DNA from: Deltaproteobacteria bacterium
GTDB taxonomy: Bacteria; Myxococcota_A; UBA9042; PHBI01
Assembly (NCBI GenBank): GCA_020632715.1
Contig: JACKFA010000007.1
Location: 310,001 to 374,000 of the forward strand
Direction: 5' to 3'
Length of the DNA stretch: 64,000 nt
The notes below the pieces were generated by a model that searched no databases, had not been told where the DNA came from, and saw nothing but the letters and a program-made list of their open reading frames with translations. The first letter of the stretch is position 1; each line of letters begins with the position of its first letter. A program made the position numbers and the translations under genes. This document shows, piece by piece, positions 21,601 through 28,039 of the stretch.

Positions 21601-23899
21601 CGAGCACGTGGATCTCGGCGCGCGTGGTGTTGATGCCGCCGCCCATGCCGTCCTGCGCGTTGACGATCTCGAGGCGCGCCCCCGGCTCGAACGTCACGGT
21701 GACGCCGTCCGGAACGGTGATGTCGCCGAGGATCGGCCAGGGCGAGCCGGCCTTCGTGAACGTGAAGTCCTCCCAGAGCCAGCCCATCAGGTGCGGCCCG
21801 TCGACGTTCGTGTACTCGACCGCGCCGACGAGGTCGTCGTTGTAGCCCTTGTAGCGGTTCGGCGAGTGCGTGGTCGGCGCGTAGTCGCGCCCCGCCTCGT
21901 CGACGTAGAGCGGGTTCTCCGCGAAGCAGCTCGTCGTGAGGTCGGCGCCGACGTTGCTCGCCTTCGTGGCGTTGCCCCAGAGGTTCGACCCCTGGCAGGT
22001 GAGGCTGATCTGGTAGCTCGAGCTGCTGTTGTCCGCGATGCCGACCTGCGTGTTGTGCGTAATCGCACAGTTCTTCACGGTCACGACGAGGTTGTAGCTC
22101 GAGCTCGAGCTCCGCGAGACGGTGAGCCCGTTCGTGTGGTTGTGGGCGATCGTCAGGTTCTCGAGCCGCGACTGGTACGTGCCCGTCACGCTCGACGCGT
22201 TGAGCTCGACGCCGCTCGAGCCGTTGTCGTAGACGCGCCCGATGGTCCAGGTGGCGCTCACGTTGCGCCCGTAGAAGCCCTGCGCCGTGCTGTGGTGGAT
22301 GTCGACGTCGACGATGTCGAGGTCGGTCGCCGAGTCGGCGTAGATCCCGCGCTGGTTCTGGTAGAGCTCGAGCTGCTCGAGGGAGGGCGTGCCGCCGGAG
22401 ACGTAGACGCCGGCGTCGCTGCAGTGGTGGATGGCGCTCCCGGCCACGATGTGGTCGTTGTCCTCGAGCGACACGCCGCGGTAGGCGTAGCCGATGTCGA
22501 CCTGCGAGACGTTGAACGCCTCGGTGTCGGCGAGGATCTCGATGCCGTACCAGTCGCCGCGCGCGGGGTTCGCGTTGGCGGTCGTGAACTTCACGGGGTG
22601 CGAGTTGGTGCCGTCGGCCTCGAGGGTCCCCTCGACGCGGATCTCGACGAGGTTCGGGTTCTTCCCGCCCGTCATGGCGTCGGCGTTCGGCGTCATGCGG
22701 AGCTGCGCGCCCGGGAGGAACGTGACGGTGACGCCCTTCGCGATGACCATGTCGCCCGCGACGTCGGTCACGCTGTCGGCGGCGAACGTCTTGTTCACGT
22801 ACCAGAAGCCGTGGACGCCGGCCGGGCTCGGGGCGCCCGCGTAGGGGACGGCGCCGATGGTCAGGTTCGGGCTCGCCGGGTAGAGGTAGCGCGCCGGGGA
22901 GCGCTCGGTCGGGGCGAAGTCGCCGTTGTCGGGGTCGGCGAGGAGCGGCGCGTAGTTGAGGTTGCCGCTGCTCGAGCCCGGCGAGTAGGCGCTCGAGATG
23001 TTGCCGACGTAGACGTTGTTCGTGAACGCGGCGAAGTTGACGTAGTAGCTCGAGCTCGAGCCGTCGACGTAGATGCCGGTGTTGTTCGCGAAGATCGAGC
23101 GCTTCAGGGTCGTGTTGATCTGGTAGCTCGAGGAGCTCGAGCGCGACACGTAGACCGCGGAGCCGGCGTTCCAGAAGGTCGACTGGTCCACGAGGAGGGT
23201 GCGCGTGCCGGTGACGCTCGCCGCCGAGAGCGAGACGCCGCGGCTCGTCGTGTTGGCGACGATCACGTGGTCGAGCGAGAGGTTCGCGTAGTTCACGAAG
23301 ACGCCGACGCTGCCGCCGAGGATCTTGCCGTAGCCGAGCGTGACGGACGCGCCGGTCGAGTAGATGGCGTAGGAGGAGGCGCCGCCGCCGTGGAAGTCGA
23401 AGTTCGTGAGCGCGAAGGTGCCGCTGCTCGTGAGCTCGAAGCCGCGCGAGCTGTAGTCGGTGATCGTCAGGTGGTCGAAGCTCTGCGCCGCCGACGACGG
23501 GGAGTCGATCTTCACGGCGCTCGCCGCGTGCTGGATGGTCGCGTACGAGAGCGCGCAGCCGGCGCCCGAGCTCAGGGTGAGGCCCGCCCAGGCGCCCGCG
23601 GACGGGGAGGCGGCGTCGCCGCGGAAGACGACGGGCGTGCCGTCGACGCCGGCGACGACGAGGTTCCCGGCGACCGTGATCTTGCGGCCCGAGCCGACCG
23701 CCCGCACCTCGACGCCCGCCTCGATGGTGAGCGTGTACCCGGCCTGCACCTGGAGGTCGCTCGTGACGCGGTACGGGGAGCCCGCGAGGTTCCACGTCGT
23801 GTCGGTGTTGATGGAGCCGAAGACGTCGGTCGCCGACGCGGAGCCGGCGGTCAGGGCGACGAGGGAGACGGCCGCGAGGGCCAGGCGGAACGGTGTCAT
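15611..23899 (-). CDS. Giant surface protein: beta-helix repeats, PKD, 13 Ig-like repeats, MYXO-CTERM
   Basis: 2762 residues from ATG 23899 (GGAG 7 nt upstream), with a signal peptide (ALAAVSLVALTAGSASA). Residues ~20-1000 contain three right-handed beta-helix blocks of ~290 residues. Each opens with 'VTFxPGAxLxI'-type sheet sequence, and each contains an SSSSSY segment. Two PKD-like domains follow (~1050-1225; SWRWDFGDGTP). Then come 13 tandem Ig-like repeats of ~100 residues of the form DTTPPTITHTAIANG...VSATVTDPSGV...LYYRATD. An Asp-Thr linker (DTVEADTVGGDTVEAD) leads to the tail: DDGGCAGGGSGG, a hydrophobic helix, and RARRRREG. This is the MYXO-CTERM layout, a Cys-anchored sorting signal in myxobacteria. 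Likely cell-surface adhesin or matrix protein; the ligand cannot be told. Confidence 0.92.
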   Translation of the reverse strand: MTPFRLALAAVSLVALTAGSASATDVFGSINTDTTWNLAGSPYRVTSDLQVQAGYTLTIEAGVEVRAVGSGRKITVAGNLVVAGVDGTPVVFRGDAASPSAGAWAGLTLSSGAGCALSYATIQHAASAVKIDSPSSAAQSFDHLTITDYSSRGFELTSSGTFALTNFDFHGGGASSYAIYSTGASVTLGYGKILGGSVGVFVNYANLSLDHVIVANTTSRGVSLSAASVTGTRTLLVDQSTFWNAGSAVYVSRSSSSSYQINTTLKRSIFANNTGIYVDGSSSSYYVNFAAFTNNVYVGNISSAYSPGSSSGNLNYAPLLADPDNGDFAPTERSPARYLYPASPNLTIGAVPYAGAPSPAGVHGFWYVNKTFAADSVTDVAGDMVIAKGVTVTFLPGAQLRMTPNADAMTGGKNPNLVEIRVEGTLEADGTNSHPVKFTTANANPARGDWYGIEILADTEAFNVSQVDIGYAYRGVSLEDNDHIVAGSAIHHCSDAGVYVSGGTPSLEQLELYQNQRGIYADSATDLDIVDVDIHHSTAQGFYGRNVSATWTIGRVYDNGSSGVELNASSVTGTYQSRLENLTIAHNHTNGLTVSRSSSSSYNLVVTVKNCAITHNTQVGIADNSSSSYQISLTCQGSNLWGNATKASNVGADLTTSCFAENPLYVDEAGRDYAPTTHSPNRYKGYNDDLVGAVEYTNVDGPHLMGWLWEDFTFTKAGSPWPILGDITVPDGVTVTFEPGARLEIVNAQDGMGGGINTTRAEIHVLDGGEVVFDGGGEPIVLTSAAASPSAGDWYGLVLDDAGTSVIDNATVMWPTYGLYVNGPAAPSVVDTRFIYHATAGVYALGVTTSPGLSVLATTVVGRGTGTGVYLTNANAYVRSSYVTHHSTGLLATRGSVTGTSTVRVVNNTFVHHATGVSIGRSSSSSYNLVASVENNVIANNTSAALTDTSSTSYRLSPVLRNNTYYGVSTVNASPGTNTGNVTTDPLIEDDDWNAVPRWWDGKLWRESPAINAGYASATALPSRSITERERNHGGVDMGAWEYDANDNEEPRADAVTDSIIVPRGEAFTLDGSEAYDPDGTIASAWWTMSDGTVTAGQSVQHTFAAAGDTQWAYITVVDDEGAEDHALVKVNVDIRPIADAGPAVFQDEGPLEDVFFDGTLSTDPDGTVVSWRWDFGDGTPISTAVSPRHSYASAGLYTVTLTVTDNEGLTSSDTTLATVYGTTDTVGPLIQHTEIADGVPVNTNVTVTADIRDPSGVTSAVLLYRKKGTTAAAYAAMTSSGANTWTATIPSTYVTAAGVEYWFIASDGVTPDANTSTAPVGAPDGGVFDFLVVGDPDAPAISHTPIADGQTPGAAVTVSATITDATGVDHANLYFRPKGGTSFGAVPMSHPSGNLWTAQIPSFVVASPGVEYYIEAADTSPIPNSGVAPAGAPTTVWSFRVGTGDTTPPILAHTPIADGRPAGSAVAITASAADNEGVTSVMLFYRAHGSGAAFSTASLVQGGGTSWTGSVPAGAVTTAGVDYYLIASDAAGNTAGSPADAPASFHTFTVNAVDTTPPTITHTAIANGRPEGQSVPVSATVTDPSGVVSVKLVYRPTGFPLFQEITMTAGAGGAYTADIPSFAVTPPGVEYYLRATDGAGNTGASPVGGSSAPYTFTVTGSTSGDTTPPAIAHAPVSGVHDAGVAVPIAATVVDPSGVASVVVYYRAQGGTTYTSAALTAGASDAWTGTIPAGAVTAPGVEYYLEATDSAAAANVARNPAGGATSPHGFAVVVPDATPPTITHTAVTELQAGADLVVTATITDDGGVTAATLYWAAGAGAFSPMALAQGSGDSWSATVSAATLPAGATSLRYYLTASDAKGNMASLPVNGAAAPYVVTIDIPDTTAPAVSLSNVAAGRPAGVAVVVSATISDETGVTGATLHYRAVGSGGAYTTAAMTHGTGDAWSATIPGAAVVAAGVQYYVSAVDAAGNTGYGPATAPATPASFTVVTPDTQAPTVALAAVPNGQEAGAAVVVGATITDDVAVTGATLFYRAQASGGSYASVAMTHGAGSAWSATIPGAAVTAPGVQLYVAATDSSANVGYGPATAPAVPASFTVAASDTAGPTLTHTPEAGPLVAGAALAVSVTATDASGVSAVRLHHRVKGTSGTFTQVAMSGSGGVYTATIATVAAPGVEYWFDADDTRSNTSKLPTNAPTTLFSVGAVAPDTAGPSIAHDPIVGDHTAGVSVAIEATITDASGVQAASLFYRKSGTGAYTEVALAPAGGGAYVGVIPAAAVASPGVDYYLRATDAATAHNATTSPATAPTAVYSFTVPTVVADTTAPSLSHTPITAAQAAGVAVPIAATATDASGVASVTLYFRPEGESTWLSTALVAPTGSTYTGAIPAFAVTAPGVEYYIEAVDASAAQNKRVLPGSAPSVWYGFDVTAPDTTGPTVTVDALAASVTEGTPIPVGATIADPAGVAGAAVEYRANGAASFASAAMTAGSGGRWAAAVPGTAVVAGSLEVRVTATDGLGNATTSASQTVVVQAAPPVDTTPPAILHSPVTVVSYGQTAAITAIVTDASGVDEVVLFFREGGTGAFASVGLSDAGSGRWDGEIPAFATRGATVEYYLEASDLSPAVNVATDPADAPTSVNVVDVLGAPVEGDAGDVIESDTVEADTVGGDTVEADTAQPDTIEADTVEADTAQPDTTVPVDDTYNGEDGASDAIGADTGGDTGTTTTTKKDDGGCAGGGSGGAPAALALGLLAVIALGRARRRREG

Positions 23900-24056
23900 C
23901 GGGTGCTCCGAGCTCGGAACGGGGGCGGATGGGTCCGCAGCGGGGACACTCCATACCCAAAGTCGGGGCATCCGACCGCGCGAAAATTTCTCGCCATCGT
24001 CGCGCGGGCGGGGTGGGCGGTGCTATGAGGGGCGCTCGCCGAATCCGGAGGAGCCG

Positions 24057-25661
24057 ATGAGAGTCGCGTGGGCGATCGCGGTCGCTGTAACCCTCGTTGC
24101 GTGTGACGATCAGGGCGGTGGTGGCGGCGCCGATACGGCGGCCCCGGTGGGCGTGGACACCGGCGGGGGCGGGCTCTTCGACACCGTGGCGCCCGCAGAC
24201 ACCGGCGGCGGCGGGGTCGACACCCAGGCGCCCGTCGAGGACACGGGCCCTGTCGACACGAGCGCGCCCGTCGACACGGTGACGCCGCCCGACACGGTCG
24301 TCGCCGATACGTTCGTCGCGGACACGGTGGTGGCCGACACCTTCGTCGCGGACACGGCCGACACGTTCGTCGCGGACACGGCGGACACGACCGACACGAC
24401 CGACACCGCGGACACGGCCGACACCGCGGACACGGTGGCGGACACGGACACGGACACGGGGGCGACGGGCGGCGTCGAGATCAACCCCGGCTGGGTCGGC
24501 GGCGCCTGCGCGACGGCGGCCGACTGCGACAGCGACGACTTCTCCGCGGCCGCGACGTGCCTCGGCGCCGGCGCGGGCTTCCCGGGCGGGATGTGCACGC
24601 AGGCGTGCGCGCAGGGCGCGACGTCCTGGCTCTGCCCGGACACGGACTACGGGCCGGGCACCGAGTACACCGTGACGCGCTGCGTCACGACCACGAACGG
24701 GACGCCCACCTGCGCGAGCGAGTGCGACTACGGGCTCTCGCCGACGGGCTGCCGCCCGGGCTACACCTGCGTCCTGCGGCAGCGCCACGGCCAGCCCGAC
24801 CGCATCTACCCGATCTGCCTCCCGTCGGCGACGCAGTCGTGGCCGGGGGAGCCGGCGAAGAGCTTCGACATCGGCGCCGCCTGCACGACGAGCGCCGGCT
24901 GTCAGAACCTCCACTGCCTCGCGCTGCCCGGCGGCTACTGCACGAAGACGATGTGCGCGGAGTCGGGCTGCCCGGCGGGGTCGACCTGCTACGCCTTCGA
25001 CAACAGCGACGTCTCCGCGTGCCTCAGGGACTGCACGGTCGACAGCCAGTGCCGGACCGGCGCCGGCTACGAGTGCGACGACTACGACACCTGCTGGCCG
25101 AGCCCGGAGACGTCGGCGTGGAACGCGGGCGTCGGCCCGTCGGACTGCGCGGTCGCGTGGGGGACGAACGGGAGCGGGCTCTCGCCGTGCGACACGACGA
25201 AGGACGACTACGTCGTCGTGAACAAGTCGGCGCGCAACCTGGCGGTGTGCAGCCACGGGAGCAACACGGCGAACTTCTGGATCGGGCTCGGCTTCACGCC
25301 GAGCGGCGACAAGGAGCGCGAGGGCGACGGGAAGACGCCGGAGGGGGTGTTCTACGTGGTCGAGCGGCTCCCCAACTCCTCGTTCTACAAGGCGTGGCTC
25401 GTGAGCTACCCGGACGCGGCCGACGCGGCGCGCGGCTACTCGGGCGGGCTCATCACGGCCGGGCAGAAGGCGGACATCGAGTCGGCGCAGGCGAGCTGCG
25501 GGCGGCCGCCGCAGTCGACGGCGCTCGGCGGGCTCATCGAGCTCCACGGTAACGGCGGCAAGCAGGACTGGACCTGGGGCTGCGTCGCCATGGAGGATGG
25601 CGAGGTCGACCAGCTCTGGCAGCTCCTCGGGGTCCGGGACACGATCGTCATCAAGCCTTGA
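24057..25661 (+). CDS. Cys-rich lipoprotein with C-terminal L,D-transpeptidase (YkuD) domain
   Basis: 534 residues from ATG 24057, with a strong GGAGGAG 4-10 nt upstream. Signal peptide with lipobox LVAC, then a ~115-residue linker made almost only of Asp, Thr, Val and Ala (DTVVADTFVADT and variants). A Cys-rich middle (~140-380) resembles the Cys-rich parts of the neighbouring surface proteins. The last ~150 residues are a YkuD domain: DYVVVNKSARNLAVCSHG, then KTPEGVFYV, and the catalytic pair in LIELHGNGG and DWTWGCVAMED, whose Cys (~508) would be the nucleophile. L,D-transpeptidases cross-link peptidoglycan or attach proteins to it. The extracellular lipid anchor plus long linker suggests it reaches the wall from a membrane. 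Confidence 0.9.
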   Translation: MRVAWAIAVAVTLVACDDQGGGGGADTAAPVGVDTGGGGLFDTVAPADTGGGGVDTQAPVEDTGPVDTSAPVDTVTPPDTVVADTFVADTVVADTFVADTADTFVADTADTTDTTDTADTADTADTVADTDTDTGATGGVEINPGWVGGACATAADCDSDDFSAAATCLGAGAGFPGGMCTQACAQGATSWLCPDTDYGPGTEYTVTRCVTTTNGTPTCASECDYGLSPTGCRPGYTCVLRQRHGQPDRIYPICLPSATQSWPGEPAKSFDIGAACTTSAGCQNLHCLALPGGYCTKTMCAESGCPAGSTCYAFDNSDVSACLRDCTVDSQCRTGAGYECDDYDTCWPSPETSAWNAGVGPSDCAVAWGTNGSGLSPCDTTKDDYVVVNKSARNLAVCSHGSNTANFWIGLGFTPSGDKEREGDGKTPEGVFYVVERLPNSSFYKAWLVSYPDAADAARGYSGGLITAGQKADIESAQASCGRPPQSTALGGLIELHGNGGKQDWTWGCVAMEDGEVDQLWQLLGVRDTIVIKP

Positions 25662-25702
25662 TGCAGCACCACGCCGCTCCGACGTGATCCGAGGGGGACA
25701 AC

Positions 25703-25726
25703 CACGGAGGCACGGAGGCACGGAGG
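25703..25726. repeat. Three exact copies of an 8-nt unit CACGGAGG
   Basis: CACGGAGG occurs three times head to tail between two convergent genes. The same 8-nt family (as complement or variant) recurs at 42905-42956, 43013-43036 and 63099-63166, always between genes. Function unknown. Confidence 0.8.
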
Positions 25727-25774
25727 GTTCATTGGAATCACTCGCCCCGGACCCCGATTGGGCGCGAGGGCGAG

Positions 25775-26326
25775 CTAGTCGTCGGGTCGCGCGATGACGC
25801 CGTGGTTGGCTAGGAAGCGGCGGAGGGCGCGGGCGAAGGCGCGGCGCTCGTCCTCGGCGAGGTGGTCGACGATGAGGAAGGCGTGGCCCTGGTCGTCGCG
25901 CAGCGCGACGCCGACGCGTCCGGCGGCGTCGGCGCCGTGGCGGACCTCGTCGTCGACGCCGGTGAGGGAGGCGAGCTCGCCCTGGCGCGTCTGCCAGGTG
26001 AGGCCGAGGACGCTCCGCACCACGCGGTAACGGCGCGGGTCGAGGCGGACGCGCGTGCGACCGAGCACCGCGCGGAGGACCGGCCACGCGAAGACCGCGA
26101 AGCCCACGACGCCGAGGAGGGCGAGCCCGATGAAGGGCAGGGCGGGGCGGGCCATGGCGGCGCGGATGGCGTAGAACGCCGCGACCGTCAGCGCCAGCGC
26201 CGACGGCACCGCGAGGAGCGCCGCGCGGCGCGGCAGGCGCTCGTGCGCCACGATGGTGAGCTCGTCGCCGTCGCCGAGGGCCGGCGGGACCGGGACGGGG
26301 AGGCGCGGGCCCGGGGCGTCGCTCAA
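25775..26326 (-). CDS. Small two-TM membrane protein with cytosolic PH-like domain
   Basis: 183 residues; the first start in frame is TTG 26326, with no ATG near. Two transmembrane helices lie at ~35-55 (AALLAVPSALALTVAAFYAI) and ~62-85. The C-terminal half (LDPRRYRVVRSVLGLTWQTR and on) has the strand pattern of bacterial PH-like domains attached to a membrane pair, but this is a guess. It lies 14 nt downstream of the next membrane gene on the same strand, so probably in an operon with it. Role unknown. Confidence 0.7.
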   Translation of the reverse strand: MSDAPGPRLPVPVPPALGDGDELTIVAHERLPRRAALLAVPSALALTVAAFYAIRAAMARPALPFIGLALLGVVGFAVFAWPVLRAVLGRTRVRLDPRRYRVVRSVLGLTWQTRQGELASLTGVDDEVRHGADAAGRVGVALRDDQGHAFLIVDHLAEDERRAFARALRRFLANHGVIARPDD

Positions 26327-26340
26327 GACGGCGCCGCCGC

Positions 26341-27153
26341 TCAGGCCGCGGTGGCGGCCGCGCCGCGGAGGGCGCGCGCGCTGCGCTGGAAGTCGACGGC
26401 GCTCGCGAGGGAGCCTATCGCGAGGAGCATGGCGCCCACGAAGAGGCCGATGACCGCGAGGCCGCCCTCGACGGCGCCGGCGAGGTTGAGCGGCGCCGCG
26501 AGCACGCCGAGCCCGCCGACGCCCAGGATCACCCCGCGCCAGCTGCCGCCCCGCCCGTCGCGACGCGCGAAGGCGGCGACGCCGGCGGCGACGCCGAAGA
26601 CCGCGAGGGCGAGACCCCAGCCGATGAGGCTCCCGCGGAGCGCCGGCGACGAGAGCGACCGCTCGCCGGCGAGATAGAGCAGGAGCGGCGCGACGCTGGC
26701 GACGCCGGCCGTCGCGGCGGCGACGCCCGCGACGAGGTCGAGGCGGCCGCGGGACCGCGCGAGCTCGAGGTAGCCGAGCGAGAGGACGACGCCGCCCGAG
26801 GCGAGCAGCGCCGCGGCGACGGTGGCGACCAGGACCAGGGCGACGGCGGCCTCGCGGACGCCCATCGGGACGAGGACGGCGATCGCGCCGAAGAAGCAGC
26901 CGAAGGCGAACAGGAACGCGCCGAGCTTCCCGCGGAGCGCGTCCGCGGCGCTGGGCGCGCGGGCGTCGGGGGCCCGCTCGAGGACGGCGACGATGATCAC
27001 GCCGAGGAGGCCGAGGAAGATCCCGAGCACCATGCCGAGTCCGGCGCGCCCGCGGTACTCGCCGACGATCGAGCCGACGACGGCCATGACGATCCAGCCG
27101 ACGTAGAGGAGCATGGGCGCCGGCGAGTCGGCGCTCAGGAGCAGGAAGGGCAC
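26341..27153 (-). CDS. Polytopic membrane protein of unknown function
   Basis: 270 residues from GTG 27153; an ATG at 27114 (MLLYVGWIVMAVVG) is an equally good start. About seven to eight hydrophobic helices. The first hairpin (VGSIVGEYRGRAGLGMVLGI) recalls small GlsB/YeaQ-type membrane proteins and the DUF-type 'superinfection immunity' proteins, without being one. There are no catalytic residues or transporter motifs. It is followed after 14 nt by the 183-residue membrane protein and preceded by another small membrane gene on the same strand, which suggests a set of related envelope proteins. Confidence 0.7.
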   Translation of the reverse strand: MPFLLLSADSPAPMLLYVGWIVMAVVGSIVGEYRGRAGLGMVLGIFLGLLGVIIVAVLERAPDARAPSAADALRGKLGAFLFAFGCFFGAIAVLVPMGVREAAVALVLVATVAAALLASGGVVLSLGYLELARSRGRLDLVAGVAAATAGVASVAPLLLYLAGERSLSSPALRGSLIGWGLALAVFGVAAGVAAFARRDGRGGSWRGVILGVGGLGVLAAPLNLAGAVEGGLAVIGLFVGAMLLAIGSLASAVDFQRSARALRGAAATAA

Positions 27154-27311
27154 GTGAACGGCTCTGGTTCGAGGTGCCGGCGACCGTACCGCACGACGCA
27201 GAGAATCCTCAACCCGAGCGAGCGAATCGCGGGCGGGCGGGGCGCCCGGCGGGCTCGGCGCCGGAGCGGCGCGCGGGATCTCCGCCAGGGCCCTCGTCTG
27301 CCTTCCTCAGA

Positions 27312-27947
27312 TCAGGCCTCGCGGCGGCGGCTCAGCATCGTCGTGCCCGTCAGCACCGTGCCGATCCCGAGCAGCATCGCCGAGACGACCGACACCATCG
27401 CGACCCACTGCCCAGGCGGGATCACCTCGGCCAGCGCGAGCGCCATCGGGACCGCGCCGAGCCCCCCGAGGAGCAGCAGCACGCCCGCCGCGCGCAGAGC
27501 GCCCGCCGGGCGGCCGTCGCGCGACGTGAGCGCCGTGATGCCCGCGACGATCCCGTAGAGCGCCGCGGCGATGCTGAAGACGAAGAAGCCGAGCATCGCG
27601 AAGCCGACGCGCTCGCGCGGGCCCGAGGCGCCGAGGAGCGGGATGAGGAGGACGCCGGCGCCGCCGAGCCCCGCGAGCAGCGCGAAGACGCCGGCGACGA
27701 CGTTGCCGCCGCGGAAGACGCGCTGGAAGCCGAGGTAGCCGAAGAGGGAGAGCACGCCGCCGATGAGCATCAGCGGGGCCATCAGGAAGAGGTACCCCTC
27801 GGTCGCGCTCGCGTTGCCGCGGAAGGACATGAGGAAGATGAGGCCGTTCAAGACGAGGCCTGTCGCCAGCATGAAGGCGCCGACGCTGCCCGTGGTGAGC
27901 TTGCCGGTCGGGATCGGGGCGGACGAGGGCATCGCGTGCGTGGTCAT
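27312..27947 (-). CDS. Membrane protein of unknown function (about six TM)
   Basis: 211 residues from ATG 27947, with AGGAGA upstream. Hydrophobic helices lie at ~20-40, 50-70, 78-100, 108-130, 148-170 and 178-200, with an RRREA tail. No recognised family. Similar size and composition to the 270-residue membrane protein 158 nt downstream, suggesting they arose from one type, but I cannot show homology by eye. Codon use is like that of the other genes. Confidence 0.7.
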   Translation of the reverse strand: MTTHAMPSSAPIPTGKLTTGSVGAFMLATGLVLNGLIFLMSFRGNASATEGYLFLMAPLMLIGGVLSLFGYLGFQRVFRGGNVVAGVFALLAGLGGAGVLLIPLLGASGPRERVGFAMLGFFVFSIAAALYGIVAGITALTSRDGRPAGALRAAGVLLLLGGLGAVPMALALAEVIPPGQWVAMVSVVSAMLLGIGTVLTGTTMLSRRREA

Positions 27948-28039
27948 GGGCTCGCTTCTCCTGCCGGGTCGCGCCCGGCGAGCTGAGGTTTGCCCGTTCA
28001 AACCACGAGCCCCGATCCCAGGGCAACTAAAAAATCCGC

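Noticed and set aside
13064..24028. A plus-strand open frame of more than 3600 codons across the surface-protein block
   Set aside because: It is antisense to the RCC1 and Ig-repeat genes. Its product is Arg/Ala/Val-rich without domains, while the minus frames give signal peptides, repeats and a sorting tail. Long antisense frames are normal at this GC content.
16107..26087. A minus-strand open frame of more than 3300 codons
   Set aside because: It runs through three real genes in a different phase and has only Arg/His/Gly-rich low-complexity sequence.
27160..27200. A tRNA-like GGTTCGA stretch near 27165
   Set aside because: No acceptor, D or anticodon arms can be folded around it; GGTTCGAGG appears by chance in this GC-rich DNA.
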